A DNA stretch of 64,000 nucleotides, from the NCBI GenBank assembly GCA_025716815.1, contig JAIXMN010000019.1:806001-870000 (forward strand), read 5' to 3'. This DNA is from Dichotomocladium elegans (Eukaryota; Mucoromycota; Mucoromycetes; Mucorales; Lichtheimiaceae). Below the pieces are notes generated by a model. That model saw nothing but the letters and a program-made list of their open reading frames with translations. It had not been told where the DNA came from and ran no database searches. Of this stretch, positions 35,793-45,840 are shown piece by piece (the stretch's first letter is position 1; each line of letters begins with the position of its first letter). The position numbers and the translations under genes are program-made.

Positions 35793-37226
35793 ATGGCGAT
35801 GCCTACTTGGGCCACGGCCATTCTTGCGATTGTTCTTGCTTTTTCGGCCGAACGTGTGTATAGTCGCCTGACCCGTCCTCCCTTCGCACCAGCCAAGAAG
35901 CATGCTTTTATTACTGGTGGCAGCACTGGACTTGGCAAATCCCTTGCGATCGAGCTCATCAAGCGCGGCGCCAATGTGACCATTGTTGCCCGACGTCAAG
36001 CAGAATTGAACAAGGCTGCTGAAGAGATTAAGGCAAGTACTTGTCGGATCGGTTCTTTATTCGTACGGGAAGAGGGCTGATATATAGATCACACACATTT
36101 TCGCATTGGAACAGGCGCACAAAGTCAATGCGGAGCAGCGCGTCGTTACTGTGAGTGCAGACGTGACCTCCAAAGAGGATGTGGTCAGAGCATTCAATGA
36201 GGCCAAGATTCAAATGGGCTGCGATCCCGAGATGGTGTATGCCTGCGCAGGCGCTGCGTACCCCAAGCAGTTTGTCGACCACACGCTGGATGACTTTGAA
36301 TATCTTTCAAAACTCAACTACCTCGGCCAAGTGTACGTGGCACATGTAAGTCATTCACACACACATCCTGGGTGAGGAGCGGAATTGCGCAGAAAGAAGG
36401 CTCAGTATTGCTTCTCCCCACCCCCGTCTTATCAGCAAGCCACTGTGCGGATGCGTGAAGCAGGTGTCAAAGACGGGAAAATTGTGTTTGTTTCCTCCAT
36501 GGTTGGTTTGCTCAGTTTTGCAGGTTATTCGGCCTATGGACCCACGAAGTTCGCTCTTCGTGGATTGGCTGATAGTCTACGTAATGAGCTTAAAGCGTAT
36601 GGGATTAGTGTTCATCTCTTTCTACCGGGAAACATTGATTCGCCTGGCTTTGTAACCGAAGTAAGGCAAAAAAAGAACAGGGAATTCATGACTGTGTCGC
36701 AACCAGATACCTCTGATCGAGGACAGCACAGACATACTTATCACCATCCGCCTCACATTAGAATTTGACCAAACCGAATGTCACCAAGGTGATTGAAGGT
36801 GTCAGTGTTCCTATGCAACCTGACAAATGTGCGAAGGCTCTGATCCATGGTAAAGTCTCATACAGCCTTTATAACGCCGTCATCTTGCTCTGGTCCTACT
36901 TTATAGATAACAATGTTATTACTTGTTTAGGATTGGAAGCAGGTCATTATATGATCACAACTGAGTTTATCGCAGAAGTGCTTCGATCCGCAACACGCGG
37001 TAGGTTATCTGTTGCTCTGGCCCTGAAAGTTTTTCGCTAAGTCGATATCTAGGGGTCAACCCTTCCAACAATTTTATCCTTGATACGCTCTTGGCGCTTA
37101 TTGCGCAGGTAAGAGGTTGGAAACGGTGTAGTCGGAGATGAACACTTAGCATTCCCTTTCTATCAGCCTGTGGGTTCCATCTTTGCAATGTATATGGATT
37201 ATGTCGTCAAGAACACAAAACAGTAA
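35793..37226 (+). CDS. TSC10: 3-ketodihydrosphingosine reductase
   Basis: Seven exons: 35793-36032, 36115-36345, 36436-36660, 36762-36849, 36931-36999, 37053-37108 and 37167-37226, giving 322 aa. It reduces 3-ketodihydrosphingosine to dihydrosphingosine with NADPH, the second step of sphingolipid synthesis, on the cytosolic face of the ER. An N-terminal hydrophobic helix (about residues 5-19) is followed by the short-chain dehydrogenase fold: TGGSTGLG at 41-48 for cofactor, YACAGAAYP, and a catalytic Ser177/178, Tyr191 and Lys195 within YSAYGPTK. A C-terminal hydrophobic segment would anchor it to the membrane. The first intron (36033-36114) is GC-AG with donor gcaagt; without it the frame reaches stops. 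The gene converges on the phosphatase gene, 65 bp apart. Confidence 0.94.
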
Positions 37227-37291
37227 CGATAGTAGCAGTAGTAGCAGTAAATTGTAATAGCGCGTTGTTGCCCATATTCAAAGTGTCCCCT

Positions 37292-38048
37292 CTACATCAA
37301 ACCCAAATGTTTCAAAAAGCCATCGCTTGCTCGGGTGACCTGGCGAAAGTTGTTTTCAAAGCCTGTGGAGCCGCCGTAGTAAGGATCGCGTATGATGCGT
37401 TCTCCTTCGGGGTCAAAGTCGCCAAATAACTGTATAAACAAGACATTGAGAAAAAAAGAATAGAGAGGGATGATGTTCCATATACCTTCACAGTTGCTTT
37501 AGATTTTGGTGGTGCCATTTGCTATCAGAGAACACGGATACAACCGATGTTAGTTTGTGCGTGTTCCTCAAATATATCCTGTTTTCCATTCTGAACCTCT
37601 AAAGTCTCCAAATTGGATCTGTCCATGCACAGGATGTAGTCAAAATTTTTATAATCAGCCTGTGTCACTTTGCGAGCCCTGTGGTTCACCGGGACTCCAT
37701 GGTTACGGCACGTCTGTGCGCTTCGATGATCGGGAGCTTCACCGACCTAGAAAGGGTGTGTGTTAAAAGCAAAAAAGGAGTCAGAATAAAATAGAAACCG
37801 AAGGAGACATCTTACATGATAGCCAGCTGTACCAGCAGAATCGATTTTGCCGAAATGCTCAAGCAAACCTAATTCCTTCACTCTATGGGCGAAAACAGCC
37901 TCTGCCATGGGCGATCGGCAAATGTTGCCTAGATGGGGTATGGCGTATTATTCATGCTATTACTTGGCTCGACATTCCTCCTATTTTCAATCTTCCAGCA
38001 GAACATACCTAAACAAACGAACAGTACATTAACGGTTTCGCCTGACAT
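37292..38048 (-). CDS. LTP1: Low-molecular-weight protein tyrosine phosphatase
   Basis: Five exons read leftwards: 38048-38009, 37928-37816, 37746-37597, 37521-37486 and 37429-37292, giving 158 aa, the family norm. The P-loop CLGNICRS (Cys12 nucleophile, Arg18) is completed only after splicing exon 1 to exon 2. The general-acid loop DPYYGG (Asp128) lies in the last exon. These are the catalytic residues of cytosolic acid phosphatases that dephosphorylate phosphotyrosine. The fourth exon is just 36 nt and its upstream donor is an unusual gttcag; the frame holds across it. No signal peptide is visible. Physiological substrates cannot be told from sequence. Confidence 0.92.
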
Positions 38049-39007
38049 CGCGATAGTACTCGAAGACCCAAAAGGAAGAAGAACAGAGAGGAGTTGGATT
38101 TGGCGAGTCACGAGAGCACATTTCCCCTGGATAGCTTAAATGATGATTTTTTCTTCTTTCTTCTCTGATGAAGAGGTATTTATATCCTATGTGACTCTTC
38201 CAAGACGATCGACATACCCCGTGCAGTTGTTATTAGCGATAAGCGCATATACGTCATGTACACATCACTTGATGTGTGCGTGTGTGTGCGTGTGCGTGTG
38301 TGTGTGTGCGTCCTAGTGTGGCTGTGCTGTACACGTGTAGGGAGTAGTATTAGGACTGTTTTCAACTTTTACTTTATCTTGACAGACAACCAAACGCGCA
38401 GCAGTAGTGGCAAAACACCGTCGTTAGATGGACAGCAGGCGGGAAAAGCAAGTAAATAAACGTACAAGTTTAATGTGGAGCGTAGTCATAAAGAGGGTGT
38501 GTCTGAATGTATATACATGATCTTAGCTCTCTTCTCCTTGCAAATAGCGGTGGGATATCTTTGCATTCATCAGAGTTGACCCCTCTCCCGCCCTCCTCAA
38601 GCTCCCTCCCATTGGGGCATGGCGTTAAGTGTTTTTTTTGAACTTAGAAAGGCAAAGCTTTTCAAGGAGGAGTGGGGACGAGGGAGGGGTTGTGGTTATA
38701 AAGGATCAACTATTGTTGCTCTTGTGGCCGCTGATTCGGTTGCTTCCTTGCCTTTTCAAACCTCCCTCCTTCCTTCCCTCCCCCTCCCCATCTGTTCCTA
38801 TCAACCTCCCTTCTCCTCCCTTCTTGTAACTCGCTTTCAGTCCCCCTTCTTCGCTCTTCCTTTTACCTGTCTATTCAGCACCGGCGTTGCTATTTCAAAC
38901 CAGCAGCAGTGGCCGGATGAGGATAAAGCTAACTCAGATATAAAAATGAACGCTTCTTGATTTTCTCACCCTTCTTCTCTTTGTTTTCCTCTCTCTCCTT
39001 TCGGATC
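38049..39007. promoter_or_regulatory. Divergent promoter region with GT microsatellite, TATA box and pyrimidine tract
   Basis: Lies between two divergent genes. A (GT/GC)n microsatellite fills about 38272-38311. TTATAAAGG at about 38696-38704 is a good TATA-type element roughly 300 bp before the seven-helix gene start. From about 38757 to 38880 the plus strand is a long C/T-rich tract, as in many fungal 5' leaders. Confidence 0.5.
38272..38311. repeat. GT-rich microsatellite
   Basis: About 40 bases of alternating GT with interspersed GC units (TGTGTGCGTGTGCGTGTGTG pattern), in the intergenic region upstream of the tyrosine phosphatase gene. Confidence 0.9.
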
Positions 39008-40057
39008 ATGTACACGCCCGACAGTCAAGAGATCGTCTCTGAAATCACTGCGGTCGCCTGCATCACAGTTATCTCACTTCTCTTTGGCCGAATGGTGGCC
39101 AGCATTGAGAAACCAATCTACTTTATCCGTGGCGTAATGCTTGCTCTATACAGCATTGCCTGGGCATTTGCTGTCATTGCCTGCATGGCCAACTCCACCA
39201 ATAATGGAAACTACGTTTCATGCTCGCTCTCTTTATACAATTGTATCATCGCTTATGCTATCACCAAGATGCTCGCTTATCTGTACTTTGTTGAAAAGGT
39301 GTGAGTCTCCTTTGTCATTTGCAGCGGTCGCTTATTGGTATCTGTTTGTTAGATCTATCTCACCTCAGTTCCCACAGCAACGCGCCTCAAGTCGCGAGCA
39401 TACCTAATTCACTTGACCTTCATGGGGCCATACATCGGTATCATGATTCTCATGCTAATCTATCGCATCGCTTATATCAGCGATGCCTACCCTTATCACT
39501 GCAATATCGGTATCCAGCTCCCTGCATCTATCGCCGCTCTTGCTGGCGACAGCCTTGTCTCGCTTCTGTACACGGGTGTCTTTGCGAAATATGCCTATTT
39601 CCCTAATACGTCCCAACAAACTGCCCAACAGGCTTCCTCTCTTCGCCTTATTGCGCGTCGTACTATGATAGCCACCGTCACCTCTTTTTTCGCCACCGCT
39701 TTCAGTTACTGCATCCTTATTTACTTGAACGGTGAAATCCGCGGTGTCTGGGCCACTACCATCACCTGTCTTGTAAGTCATTTCCTGGACGTGACAATGA
39801 TTCCGAATCGGAGACTTACATATATACATGGTGTAGGGTACGACCACCTTAATCTGCGTCATCCATTGGGGTAAGAATACCGGTGACCCAAGCGATTTTC
39901 CTTCAGGAAACTTATTATTTATCTTCTAGTGTCCAACCATCCGTGCGAGATCCAGGTTGTTGCAAAGGCAGGAGAAAACGCCGACGGCGGCAAACCTGTC
40001 AAGCTCGAGATCAAACAGCTTCAAGAGGTCGTTGTGCTTTCCGAGGCGGCACCATAA
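39008..40057 (+). CDS. Seven-helix integral membrane protein of unknown function
   Basis: Four exons: 39008-39298, 39353-39772, 39837-39870 and 39930-40057, giving 290 aa. Seven hydrophobic segments can be marked from residue 12 onward (for example ITAVACITVISLLFG, GVMLALYSIAWAFAVIA, MGPYIGIMILMLIYR, TTTLICVIHW), followed by a charged C-terminal tail of about 40 residues ending EVVVLSEAAP. The N-terminus is short. The fold could be receptor-like or a transport protein, but no signature motif of a known receptor class is visible, so no function is assigned. The upstream region has a TATA-like element and a pyrimidine-rich leader, so the gene looks expressed. Confidence 0.7.
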
Positions 40058-41359
40058 CAGACATGCTGCTGTCATTGTTGCTGTTGACATATCCTCCTCA
40101 TCTCCGACACACATGCACATGTGCACATACGCACATCAATACGCTGCCCCGCCCCTTATTTTCTATTATTTCTACCACCACGTATAAACTATTTATTTTA
40201 TTTCATCCTCTTTTTTTTCTTTTATAAAAATGATATAGTAGAAGAAAAATTTAAAAGCAGTTATGTATGACTCACTGTGTACAACTCACGCACATATATA
40301 GGGAGAGACTATCGACTTCAACACTTGTCCACTTATCCCCCTCCTATATCTCTACATGCATCTATATATTCCGCTTGAGTGTAACCAAGGGACCCGAAAG
40401 CTTCATCCTTTAATGCTGGCTATACCAGTCCGTACCTTATTTGTGTACAAGGGAGCCAAATAACCTCGGGATGTTGAGGCCTTTGGGAAATGGATTATGC
40501 AGATCGATCATAGGACGCTTGCTATTTCCCATTAACATAAACAGGAATAGGAGGCCATCAACCTGTTTCGAAATATGCGTATTTGTCCTTGAACAAGTTA
40601 ACTTCTTTATTGGGAAGGAAAACGAAGAGTTGCTTTATTGCCAATAAAACTTTCTTTTTATGGATAAAATATCCCAGAACTTGAAAGATCATATCGCTTC
40701 CATGATCGATGACGCATTTTTTGACGAAAACGTAGGGGTCGAAGGTTTTCATTTACATTATGCGACCAAAGGTGGATCCAACGATTTTATTATCGTCTTT
40801 CCGTGTTTACTCGAGAGATATAAAAAATAGTTCTTTCGTTCCATGCAAATCTTACCCACTGCTATTGAAAGAGCAGGAGGACAGAAAAGCGCGTGGAGGG
40901 ACGAATGTCATTCGCTTGGATTCATCCTCATTCAAATCATATAAATGAAAGCTTTCGGCTTACGGACACGGTAAAAAATGCGTTATAATTCTTCGACGGA
41001 AGCCCGTCCGTGCATGCTTGCAACCGGATGTAGAAGCCTTGGATGACTAAGGCCACGCGCACGTCCACATTTGTTAACATCAGTACCTAGTACAATGCTC
41101 ACGAGAAACCTAATGCTCAGGGGGAGTGATTCATCGTGACTGACGGTAAAATTCTCATAAATTTCTTGTTGTGTTTGTCTATGCACGGTGATAGAAGCTT
41201 GCTATCGAATGTTTATGCGATTGTGATGTTCTTGGGGATCCATTTGTGTTTCGCTCTTCCACAGGAGCTACCATGTATTGTCGTTCATTAGTATGATCGA
41301 CTGAGCAGAATCAACAAGCTCAGTATCAGATCGCTGTATAAACCCGCATAAGCCCGCGA
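40058..41359. other. Gene-poor stretch at the start of the repeat island
   Basis: 1.3 kb without a supportable gene. A minus-strand frame at 40752-40558 (about 64 codons, Phe/Lys/Val-rich, containing FVFLPNKEVNLFKDK) looks protein-like, but it matches nothing I recognise. Confidence 0.4.
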
Positions 41360-41481
41360 CGACCAAGCAAGCTTGCGAGTTACCAGGACGAGCTCCAGTT
41401 TCTCATCATCACCACTACGCCGACCAAGCAAGCTTGCGAGTTACCAGGACGAGCTCCAGTTTCTCATCATCACCACTACGC
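41360..41481. repeat. Perfect 61-bp tandem duplication
   Basis: The 61-base unit beginning CGACCAAGCAAGCTTGCGAG occurs twice head to tail (41360-41420 and 41421-41481) with no mismatch that I can see. The copies lie in non-coding sequence beside transposon debris, so this is probably a recent slippage or repair duplication. Confidence 0.93.
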
Positions 41482-41949
41482 CGAAATAGTTGATTGTCGG
41501 AGCAATATCGAAAAGCACAGGCATAGCTAGCCTCGTCGTTGCTTCAACCACTGATAGATAGCATGCTTTGAACAACTACGATTGGGTGATAGATTTTTGG
41601 TTCTCAAACAGATCCAAGATTGTCGATTACAGTTTTAAACGTTGGAGTTGCGCAATTATAAGTCTTCCGCCCATTGGCCGAGAAGTTAGTGAGATTATCA
41701 AGTGTACCACCGCATAAGGTAATAATGCCTATTGGCGGTTTGAATGAATGATGGAATTTCGGAACCTCCTGTCATCATAGTTCTCGTATATCACTTTATT
41801 TTCAAAAATAAGATCTGGTAAGGGAGGAAAATTATGACGCATATAAAGTAAAATAAAATGTCGCATTAAAACATAAATTTTGTCGTATGGATAAAGAAGG
41901 CCGGTGACATACCCGTTCGTCTACAGAAACTATCAGCCCGTTCTTATTC

Positions 41950-42560
41950 TTCAACTTACGCTGAAGGTTACTAGGTGCGTTCCGGCGGTAACGATGGCTG
42001 AACAGAGAGGAACAGAATGATCCTGAGATGTTGAGCGTCGACGGCGGATGCGGCGGCAGAAGGGTCGGAGGAAGGAACAAGAAGGGACAACGACGGACCA
42101 ACGACAACACGAGTGGCAGAAGCAACGGAGGAAGTAGACGAAGGCAAAAGCACCTCCACGAAGCCATGATGGAAGACCTGCGCGGGCGCAGCCAAACCGC
42201 GGTCCCGCCCAAAGCCCATATCCTCTGCTCTTGAGGCGCTTGAGTTAGGATGATATCATTATTTACTGAGTATCCGGAAGATTAGCAGATCGCAGAATGG
42301 AACAACTCGGTATGATAGAGTAACCTATTGCTTTTACTTGCTCTTGGCCACTGACTAAAACTGCTCAATCGGGTTGAGTTCAGGCGAGTATGGTGGTGGA
42401 AGATAAGCACATCGATATCCTTGAGACTCGATGTATTTAGAGTTACTGTATCCCCAGTTTTATGGAGAGGTGCATTATCCATTACCAAATAATGGCCCTT
42501 CCTATGTTCATACTTATCCATCTTATCCATCGTAGCCTTAAGAAAGCTGAGATAATATCC
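41950..42560 (-). pseudogene. Tc1/mariner-type transposase fragment, copy 2
   Basis: Read leftwards from 42545, the pieces KGHYLVMDNAPLHKTGD, then in another frame GYRCAYLPPPYSPELNPIE, match copies 1 and 3. The second catalytic Asp is kept here, but the frame is broken and a stop interrupts the QFWS end. The N-terminal half is missing or unrecognisable beyond about 42560. Downstream (42235-41980) a GC-rich tail opening MGFGRDRGLAAPAQV is shared with copy 3, so both derive from the same longer element. Confidence 0.82.
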
Positions 42561-43206
42561 AGTTACAGTTCCTTTGCTTGTAGCTATTCGCTCTCGAATG
42601 GAACATCTGTCTTACAACGAATGAATCTATATTAAACACCGAAATTTCCTACAGTGACACACCACTTCGTTTCGCTTCTTCTTTCCGGATGGCTGTCATC
42701 ATGTCCTGGAAAACTCTTAGAAATGGAACTTCCATGCAAAAACGTCTTCTACCATTCACAACAGATATACAAGGTGGCCTGAAGGGGAGCCAAATCCATT
42801 TTTGATCGCCTCTTGTCATTTCATTTTAAAAGAGAAAAGACAGCTGCCCGTCGGTTGAGACTTCAAAAAGAGCTCATAACAGAATGTTTTGTATCCCTTC
42901 TCCTCTTCACGCTTTGGATACTCAGGCATGCCTCGCTGACGAGATCTTACAGATCAGGTACTTCCAGATATAGTTGCTCATGAAGCATCCATCTTGTGCC
43001 AGTAGCACCTCCAGCTAAGAAACACCTCTCGAGTGTTACCTTCAAGAGGTAGGTTCAAGGAAGCCGTCTGGTGAAGTACTCCAGCACTTGGCCCAAAAGG
43101 ATAAAGATATCATTGTTTGCCAAAAATGAGCCTGTCTTTTTGAATATATTGCAGAACGACTTGTGGTATCCCACCATCTTTCCCCCTCCCCCACTACCCA
43201 GCGATG

Positions 43207-43966
43207 CAGGATTTTCGGTTGGCTGCCGATCAAAGGTAGGAAAGAAATAGTAGAGTGGAGCATTTTTTCGGGATGTGCAAGAAAAAGAGGAATTCCGGAA
43301 AGAACCACTTCTATGTCTATAGTATGAAAAAGGATGTGTGGTTGGAGAAAGGAATTGCCCGTTGAAATATGCGCTTCGCCTTGGGAAAGCGCCTTGTATC
43401 CATGGTCAGCTTGCATTCCCTGTTTTCAATTTTTATGGTGGCAAGTTGACGAAACGAACAATCCAGGTCCAATGGGTGGCATTTTTCGTAGCACCAGACG
43501 TTGTAGACTATAGGAAAATATATTAGTGCCAACAGCGGTTACTTTCGCGGGTAGGATTAGATTCGCATGATGCTACCTTTATTTCGTAGGGTGCGCGATA
43601 TCCATCACAGGAGAGCCTTTACGCACGCAAATGGTTGACAGTTTTACTATAAAAGGACATATGAGGAAGACACTTCCATTCCTATTTTGTTTCTTTTCGC
43701 AATGCCTGAACACGCATCTTCCGTATTGGACGGTCTCTGCTCGACATGTAAAGATTGACGTCTGAAAGTCCCCAAAAACAAGCTCAGAAGTGCTCAGCTT
43801 ATATCTTCTGATGCGTAGTGTGGTGAAGAATGTCGCATAAACAGCAGCTCTCTACGATTTTCTCAGTTTTCCTCGCAATCCGCAGCTGTTAATCGTCGCA
43901 AAAGTACAGCACTGTTTTATCATCCTGCTCTGAAAGATTGCTAAACAGCTGTCGAGATCTGTTGTT
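43207..43966 (+). repeat. Left arm of a 760-bp near-perfect inverted repeat
   Basis: This 760-base arm is the reverse complement of 44363-45122. I compared most of it by eye and found a single difference (A at 43228 pairs opposite a C at 45101, Ile versus Thr in a short frame) and no length change. Read inward it contains a TATA-like CTATAAAAGG near 43645 and a short frame starting MPEHASSVLDGLCSTCKD at 43701. Read outward it has a 71-codon frame (43532-43317) with no known match. Confidence 0.92.
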
Positions 43967-44362
43967 CTGCCCTTCCGCAGCATACGCACAGATAAAAGAT
44001 TAAAATTCTGGATTGCAATACAAACGAATGGCGGTAAGAAGTTACAACGAGATAGCGCGAAGAGAATAAAATCGATAGGTTTGAAAAAATGGACTGCTTC
44101 CTTGCATGACGAACGGGTGGAATGCTCAGTCTGGATTGCTCTGAGCGGGGGGCACGGCCGAATATAAAGCGCTTGTTATTCTAGGGTGTTGAGGACCAGT
44201 AAGTGCATGGATCAACAGAGGTAAAATCAATGTGGATTGTGGTTTTTTGAACTGTGAGGAAATCGGGTTTCGGATTTTTACTCCTGAGGATCATTCTGTG
44301 AGGGTCAGCAATTAGTGGCATCCATCCAGCACTAACCTCGCGTGGGCATCTTTCTCGGGCCC
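43967..44362. other. Spacer (396 bp) between inverted-repeat arms
   Basis: Unique sequence separating the two arms. No frame longer than a few dozen codons and no recognisable motif. Loop of the hairpin that a transcript across both arms would form. Confidence 0.75.
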
Positions 44363-45122
44363 AACAACAGATCTCGACAGCTGTTTAGCAATCTTTCAGA
44401 GCAGGATGATAAAACAGTGCTGTACTTTTGCGACGATTAACAGCTGCGGATTGCGAGGAAAACTGAGAAAATCGTAGAGAGCTGCTGTTTATGCGACATT
44501 CTTCACCACACTACGCATCAGAAGATATAAGCTGAGCACTTCTGAGCTTGTTTTTGGGGACTTTCAGACGTCAATCTTTACATGTCGAGCAGAGACCGTC
44601 CAATACGGAAGATGCGTGTTCAGGCATTGCGAAAAGAAACAAAATAGGAATGGAAGTGTCTTCCTCATATGTCCTTTTATAGTAAAACTGTCAACCATTT
44701 GCGTGCGTAAAGGCTCTCCTGTGATGGATATCGCGCACCCTACGAAATAAAGGTAGCATCATGCGAATCTAATCCTACCCGCGAAAGTAACCGCTGTTGG
44801 CACTAATATATTTTCCTATAGTCTACAACGTCTGGTGCTACGAAAAATGCCACCCATTGGACCTGGATTGTTCGTTTCGTCAACTTGCCACCATAAAAAT
44901 TGAAAACAGGGAATGCAAGCTGACCATGGATACAAGGCGCTTTCCCAAGGCGAAGCGCATATTTCAACGGGCAATTCCTTTCTCCAACCACACATCCTTT
45001 TTCATACTATAGACATAGAAGTGGTTCTTTCCGGAATTCCTCTTTTTCTTGCACATCCCGAAAAAATGCTCCACTCTACTATTTCTTTCCTACCTTTGAC
45101 CGGCAGCCAACCGAAAATCCTG
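44363..45122 (-). repeat. Right arm of the 760-bp inverted repeat
   Basis: Reverse complement of the left arm with the same length of 760 bases, so no insertions or deletions have accumulated since duplication. The same 71-codon frame is repeated at 44797-45012. The ends are abrupt on both sides (inner ...AACAAC, outer ...AATCCTG) without obvious target-site duplications. Confidence 0.92.
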
Positions 45123-45395
45123 TAGCGCGTGCCTTTCCATCTCAATATACCTCCACCCCCAAAATACACATCAAAGAGTCGTTCGAATATCCTTGACGGC
45201 GGCGGGTTGCGAATATGCTGCGATGTTGGCGATCAGCCGTTTTATTACAGCTTGATACTTGATGACAGAGAGCAGATACGGAGGAGAGGGCTTTGGAGTG
45301 CGTATCCCACCCTATTAAACGCAAATACTATAAGAAACCGCTGGAATGGAAGGGTCGGATCTAACGTTCTAAACACCGCCGATCTGCCTGTGTGC

Positions 45396-45840
45396 TCAAT
45401 ATCGGATAAAAGCGGGTACTTGGAACCGACCGTTCGGGTGCGCCATGTTAAGCTGATTCACGTCAGGGCAAGGGCGGGTATTTCGTGTAGTTACCCTCGG
45501 TGTCCTTTCTGCTGCGAAGATGATCGGACTGTTCCAATGACTGATGGTAGTCAGCCAGGGGATGACTCTGCCGGCGAGCCACTTGTCTAGGTGCAGCAGC
45601 AAGGAGGATTGAAGATTAGCAGGCAATCTGAATTGCCCACGATAGGTCACAGCACCAGGAGGCGACTCGAGTCGGATTGTCTCTGCTAACGCGCAGAAAT
45701 AATCATTGGGGATCGTCGTATTAGCATCCAGGAAGGACCGGACGGCGTCCATGATTGCTTCGTGTTCCTGTGCTGCACCAACTGTCGACTTGCTGAGAAT
45801 GTCCCGAATCGTTCTCCTTGGCGGACTCTTGTATTTGGAC
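45396..45840 (-). pseudogene. Ty3/gypsy-type reverse transcriptase fragment
   Basis: Read leftwards, the frame gives a linker (FLDANTTIPNDYFCALAET) and then the start of the gypsy reverse-transcriptase domain: YRGQFRLPANLQ, a W-NSPIIFA core (SHWNSPIIFAAE) and RPCPDVNQLN, matching the R-x-C-x-D-x-R-x-LN region of chromovirus-type elements. It then stops before the YxDD catalytic motif. Only about 120 codons remain, so this is an isolated 5' portion of pol. No long terminal repeats were identified around it. Confidence 0.8.

Noticed and set aside
40558..40752. A gene for the minus-strand 64-codon frame
   Set aside because: Protein-like but isolated, with no start context, no partner exon and no recognised domain.
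43207..45122. The inverted-repeat arms as two solo long terminal repeats in opposite orientation
   Set aside because: Neither end shows the TG...CA termini or target duplications expected of LTRs, although a TATA box is present. Not excluded outright, but not supported.
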